Source: Chinchilla lanigera (taxonomy: Eukaryota; Chordata; Mammalia; Rodentia; Chinchillidae). Taken from it: a DNA stretch of 64,000 nucleotides. The position numbers and the translations under genes are program-made. The stretch lies in NCBI RefSeq assembly GCF_000276665.1, contig NW_004955433.1, positions 20,785,758 through 20,849,757 of the forward strand, written 5' to 3'. Under the pieces are notes generated by a model. The model was not told the DNA's origin and ran no database searches. It saw nothing but the letters and a program-made list of their open reading frames with translations. Below are positions 58,501 to 64,000 of this stretch, in pieces (the first letter of the stretch is position 1; every line of letters starts with the position of its first letter).

Positions 58501-60202
58501 CAAGCTCTGCCCCTGTCACTGTCACTTTAATATGAATGTCATTATCGTCACCATTGATTATAGGGGCATATTCTGTGTTAATAGGAGGAGTAAAAGATAG
58601 GGAAAGATTAGAAGACTCATATGTGATGGAGTACTCTCACCTTTTTCTTCTCACACTCAATCTTAAAATTTACAGTATAAGTTGAAAATGTTATCTTCTC
58701 AGGAATACCTACCACCATCTTAAACTAAACCCTACATCAAATTACTATATATGAACTAAAGGAGATGTTTGATCTCTTTCTACATCTCTAATGATTATTA
58801 TAACATGCATGGCAGAAATAGTCACCATAGGCACCAATTTCTAAAGAGGCAAAGAACAGATTTTACTCTTTTGTCTGCAGCCATTTGCTTTTCTCCATCG
58901 TTGTCAATGACCCATTCAATTTACAATATTTTAAATTGAAATTTCCTCTCTCTACTTTTAACTGGCTATGTTACTCTTAAGATATTTGTCCTGCTGATGT
59001 TAACCTACTGTCACTCTCTAGCCAGGCAGCAATGACCCACCTGGTTAGTCCTGAGTCCTGAGTTCCTGCATGGCAGATGCAGGGACATGAAAAATATAAT
59101 TCATATTGCTGATGAGAAATATGAAATTAAAATAGGGTGATAATAGTGAAAGTGGAGAAATGGAAATAAATCTAAAATGTCAAAGAGAACTTTACATTTT
59201 AATGAAAGATTATCTAAAAATGATAGAGTAACTATACAAGTCACAAACAGAAGAATGGTATTACCCTTCACTTAAGTTGGTAACTCAGGAGAAAGAGCAG
59301 AACAAAGGAGGGCACAGTTGATTCCACTGTTAATCTGTTGATAATGACACTGGTTGAAACACATTAATTTCCAAATAGAGAAATGTAACAGAGTCAGATT
59401 TTTAAATCAGTGAAAGGCTGAAAAATGCCTGCTCCCTCATTACATTTCTGAGAGAACAAAGGGAGAATGATTGTGGTCTTCAGAGCAGAACTATTGAGGA
59501 TAAGAGATCAAACAAGCAAATTTAAAGGGCACTCTTAGCCCTTTGTAATAATCCAGTACTCTAGAGGTATATATGTCTGATTACATAGACTAGAGAAGGG
59601 AAAGAGAGTTTGATTTAAAGAAAGTAGAACCATAAGAAGGCAGAGGTCCATGAGTGGGATCTTTGGGGAATGAGACAATAAAATGCAAGTACAATTTCTG
59701 AGGGAGAGAAGCCAGGAGCAAAGTAATGAAAATTCAGGAAAGACATGGATAGAAGAGGAAAGACAAGGGAAATGGGGCAACCATGTGGGTGAGTTCTGAG
59801 TAAATGTAAGTCAGCACCTTCTTCGCTCAGAGTCTATGATAGTTTTGGTGCACTTAGTTCAAATAGTCCTGGGAGAGCCTCGGGGTTCAGGCAGACTTCA
59901 ATAGATCGACAAATATAGGTGAAAACAGGTAGAGTTTTATGAAATATAAAATGTGGTGTCCAGAGATGACAGGGTCATGAAAACATCAATTCTCTCAGGA
60001 TAGTAGGAACTATCCCAAGAAAATTACCGCATTGTCTCTCCCTTACCTGACTTAGAGCTCTGCTTCACTCTCCTCTCCCTAGAGAATACATCTCTTGAAC
60101 ACCTGTGTTTTGGTCGTGTTGCCCTCACTTGACCCATTCCTGACCCTTCTCTATTTTGCTCCACATCCTACCAGGACAAGTCACCTTTACTGCATTGATA
60201 GA
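58501..60202. other. Unique sequence, no gene seen
   Basis: No repeat hallmark or exon recognised; small frames only. Confidence 0.4.
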
Positions 60203-60618
60203 TGTTATTGCTTGTGCCTGGATGCCCCCTCAGGCCTCATGGGGTCATACAGGGGTATTTTCAGAGGTGGCTGCAGCTAGCGTGTGTGGTGTTGGGATCA
60301 AGGGTGTATGATTACTAAATCAATCCACTGATTGGTTTAGCATGGCTCTGGCTAGGATTAAGAGTGTGAGTGTTATACCTATTCTAGGGTGGGTAGCCTG
60401 GATAAAATACAAGGGAGAGAAAGAGAGCTGATGAACTCTCACCTGCCTGCTTGTCATGGACTGTTTTTCTTCTGCAGTGCCTGTCTGCCATGCCACTCCT
60501 CCTTGTAGCCACCGATAATGGACCGAAGCTTCTCCAAACAGTGAGCCAAATGAGCCTTCCTCCTTGAACTTTAGGTGTTGGATATTTTGCTTCACCAATG
60601 AGAAAAGTAACTAAAATA
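60203..60618 (+). mobile_element. MaLR LTR, plus strand, nearly full length
   Basis: Begins TGTTATTGCTTGTGCCTGGA, continues 'caggcctcatggggtcatac', '...ggtagcctggataaa', 'gtctgccatgccactcctcc', 'ccttcctccttgaactttag' and 'gatattttgcttcaccaatg', and ends 'agtaactaaaata'. Same family layout as the 12.1-kb LTR but more diverged. Flanking 5-mers do not match, so no duplication is claimed. Confidence 0.85.
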
Positions 60619-63600
60619 CTGAATTTTCTTGACATTTGATGTCTCATAAGGTTTGTCCTTTTGAGAGCATGATCAAAAGAATGGAAGGAAAAAAGAATAC
60701 TAGTGGGAGTATTTATGCTTCTAATGTGGGAGTCACCACTAAAAGTCACAGTTCGTTGCCATGTTTCTCTCTTGACAAACATTTTATTCTGTATTATATT
60801 CTGACCCCTCCAGGAGTAGATGTTGTAACCTACACAGCCATTTTTATCTCCACGAGTATCAAAGCATCCTTCAGGGTTTCCTTATCTTTTAATTAAATAG
60901 TCCCTTTGCTAAATTATCCTCAATATTCTATTGTGAATACCTCTAATCAATATTCAATCTGGTTTTAAATTAAAACCCCATGTACATCACTCCTCAGCTT
61001 GCTTTATTTTCCTTCAGAGCATATCACTTCATAGCATGGTGTATATCTGTTTATTTTCTATTTTACCTGCTGCAATGAAAGAGCCACAGTTAGTTAATGA
61101 CTTTTCTCTGTTATATTCTTTGTTATATCCCATTCTTCAGAACAGTGCTGGGTTTGCAGTGGTTCAAATATATATATACACACACATACATATGTAGAGA
61201 AAGTATATGTTCAGAACAAGTTGATAAATATTCATGTAAATTACATACTTATCATGATTTCTCCATTCATCTTTTTTTCTTAGAAAAAGAAAAAATTACA
61301 CACTAAGTTGTTTTGACATTATCACAACTAGTCATAAGTAATCAAACTCTAAAAGTTTTAATCCTGAAAGTGCTAAAACTTTTAAACCTAAGAGAATTTT
61401 GCATGTGTGGCTTATCTAAAAAAGTTGTATGTGTATATGTGTCTGTAATAGACATATCAAAATTATTTTATTTCATACATTTGTAAAGACAATTTTTCTA
61501 TCCAACTACAAATATTTCAAAGTTTCTAATTTGACTGAAAAGATCTTTTTTTCAGAAAGTATGTATATTGTGAGGGCAATTTGGAGGAGAGTTTAATGTA
61601 CAAGAAGAAAATAATGTGTCCATTTGTATTTTAATTTAACAGAACCTTTAAAAATGATTGTTTGAATGCATTTTATATTCACCAACAATCCAAAGGATAT
61701 TCAGAGATCGCCCAAAACAGATAATTGCATCTTTTAAAATTTTAAGCAGTGTGATGTGTTTAACTCTGAGCTATTTTTGAGTATTTAAGTCCCACATATA
61801 CATTTTTAATTTTGATTGCTCCAGTGATCCACATAGCTATTCACCAGAGATGTACTTCAGAAAATAAAACTACAAACACAGTTAACTCAATCCTTAAACT
61901 TATCCACCACACAATTATTTTTAGGCAGATATTCAAAGTGCTTCATTTTAAAAAATATTATATAGTAGAACAAAGTTTGTGACACAGATACATTCAATAA
62001 TTTCATGTTTATATTCCCTTATTACTGATAATAATAATGATAAAAATATATCACTTTATATGAGTTCTAATGCACAATTGTCTCCAGGTGGTTGAACTCA
62101 TTTCATATTCCTTTCCAATAAACTCATGGGATATTACTATTTCTAATTCTATATGGAAAATATTGAGTAACAAATAGTTACTCAATGTGTTTGATATCAT
62201 CTAGTAAATGAGTGGTTAAGCTAAACTGTAGGGAGTCCTGTGCGGAAGAAATTGTATTTGTATCCCCTCCATAAAACCTGGCACTTTGGAAATGCAATGC
62301 ACACTTTCTGATCCCCAAGTCTTTTTTTATTTATAAAATTGTGAGTCACAATATTTGGATTTTATTATTTTGATTACCATTAAATTATGTAATCTTTAAC
62401 TGGAGAAAAAAATTATCTGTGGTAATGGTAATAATATTAAAGGTAGTAGTAGCAGGCCAAGAAGAATCATGTCTTATTTTGTCAATATTTTGTTATAATT
62501 TTGATTCTAAATTCTCAGTTAGACTTGAATTGTCTTTGAATTAAAAAATATTTAACTGTAGAATTGTGGATCACTGATTACTGTATATCCCTGTAAAACC
62601 CGTTTTTTTTTGTTGTTGTTGTTTTGTTTTTTTTCAAAATTTCATTCAGGATAAAATCATTGCCGTTTCTGGAAACGTGAATCTTTGCTGGCAGCCATGA
62701 GGACAGTAATATGTGATTGCCATATTGCTAAACCCACCACTGGAGATAATGCAGATGACCTTTCATTCCTATCCTACAGCTGGTAGAGAATGGTTTTAGA
62801 CTCAGACAACACTACATGTAAATCTTTCTTTTTTCTATTAACTCTACCATTGTTTCCAATAAAATCACGTAGCTTTCTAGGAGCTCTGCTTACTATTTTG
62901 TGAAACTGGTAAAATGGTAGATGATCTTTTAAGTTTTAAAGAGAACTGAATGCTTTGATCTCTGCATCAGGAGAAGGTTCCAGTGTTGTCCCATAATGGA
63001 CAGTTTGTTCATGTGACATCGGTTGTTGTCTGGGGGATTTACCACACCAATCCTCTTCTTTATGTTACCTCAGCAGCGCTGGCTGCTTCTTCCTGACTCT
63101 GCGCTTCCACAAACATTGTTTAAAGGGAAGAATGATTTGAAGAGTTATCCCTCAGAAATTAAATGCTCTCACCTGAGGTTCCAAACTTGTATGAATGTTA
63201 AGCAACTGCAATGTGATAGAAAAGGATATTTTGCATATGGCCTTTTAAGCCCAATGTAAGAGATATACTTAGGATTTACACATTTTCTTTTAGAGTTTTA
63301 ATCATCCTTCTTCAATTATATTCTTATATTCAGGAAGTCTAGAGATAACCCTATAAGTCCTATTTCTGAATAAATCAGCTATTTTTAGCTCCCTAACTTT
63401 ATCTCTTTGATTAGGCTACCACTGCATCCCCAAGCTGCTTTTGGAGATCACCGCTTATGGATAAAACTTAGACCTTGCCTCACCGGAGCATTACCCTTCT
63501 CAGAGATGTCTTTGATGCTGAAAAGTTACACAACCCACATCCCTCAGTTACCCCATAGTGCAGGAGTGTCTGATGTGATGCAGCTGGCTGGACTTCTTGC

Positions 63601-63866
63601 CTCCAACTAGATTCATCTGATATAGATCTGTACTTTAGAGAGTATGACTATAAAACAAAGCCACATACTTGCCCAGATTGTGTTCCTCTCTTTACCTCTT
63701 CTCTCCCTATGTATTTTTTCTATGAATGTTCTCTCAACAGAACCACTTTCCTGAGAAACCTTGTCTAGCCTCTGCTCCTGGGCCTGGCCTAAGACATTGG
63801 GAATATTCAACCTCATTAGTGCAGTCAATAATCCAATGCCTGAGACCAGCTAAGAGTTTCAGTCAC
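60619..63866. other. Unique AT-rich sequence, no gene seen
   Basis: Contains an AT/CA low-complexity patch at 61165-61195, a short hairpin (62162-62171 with 62177-62186, arms ATTGAGTAAC/GTTACTCAAT) and a T/GTT-rich run at 62600-62637. No recognised exon or repeat family. Confidence 0.4.
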
Positions 63867-64000
63867 AGAAAGCAATCTTTTGGGGCTGGGGATTTAGCTC
63901 AGCAGCAAAAGCGCCTACCTGGCAAGCGCAAGGTCGTGAGTTCGGTTCCTAGTACCAGAGAAAAACCAAAAAAAAAAAAAAAAAAAAGAAAGCAATCTTT
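63867..64000 (+). mobile_element. Young ID SINE with 14-bp duplication at window edge
   Basis: The element (about 63882-63986) starts 'ggggctggggatttagctca' and has 'gagttcggttcctag' (B box), 'gagaaaaaccaaaa' and oligo-A. The exact duplication AGAAAGCAATCTTT lies at 63867-63880 and 63987-64000. The 3' extension matches the ID at 44.1 kb, marking one subfamily. Confidence 0.96.

Overview
This window looks like mammalian nuclear DNA, most likely from a rodent. It is AT-rich, and I found no convincing protein-coding exon, no structural RNA gene and no CpG island. All open reading frames are short (206 codons at most), and the longer ones lie across recognisable repeats or microsatellites. The lineage call rests on SINEs. 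There are several tRNA-derived ID-type SINEs with clean target-site duplications, and B1 (7SL-derived) SINEs carrying an internal duplication, but no B2 and no primate dimeric Alu. The ID sequence does not look like the murid, squirrel or guinea-pig type as I remember them. A beaver-like (castorimorph) rodent is my best guess, with moderate confidence at most.

Layout. 1-7.8 kb: mostly unique AT-rich sequence with a (CA)n microsatellite and an L2 fragment. 7.8-18 kb: an MLT1-type LTR, a long polypyrimidine tract, a solo MaLR LTR with an intact 5-bp duplication (12.1 kb), a second MLT1-like LTR, two ID SINEs, and old L1 fragments with a (CTAT)n array. 18-31 kb: scattered ancient MIR and L2, MaLR LTRs on the minus strand (one split by a B1), B1 SINEs and an L1 3' end. 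31-41 kb: two ID SINEs with 11-13 bp duplications, a B1 running into a 223-bp assembly gap, a strong hairpin just past the gap, an L1 3' end, a second near-intact solo LTR (39.6 kb, minus) and an LTR plus internal MaLR remnant (40.2-40.9 kb). 41-49 kb: an old LTR with a nested B1 and (TG)n, back-to-back MaLR LTR pieces with a nested young ID, a cluster of MIRs, and a Tigger-like DNA transposon relic (47.8-48.4 kb). 49-57 kb: an L1 3' end, a decayed MaLR provirus (about 51.6-53.8 kb) and a long, old L1/HAL1-like stretch split by a B1. 57-64 kb: largely unique sequence, an L2 piece, one more MaLR LTR, and a young ID SINE at the window edge.

No genes act together here. The window reads as an intron or intergenic desert built up by successive waves of retrotransposition: L2/MIR first, then L1M, MLT1 and Tigger, then younger MaLR LTRs and L1, then B1, and finally ID. 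The stretches most likely to be functional are repeat-free blocks with homeobox-like AT motifs (best 36.3-37.15 kb), which are candidate conserved enhancers. I did not find a new biological system.
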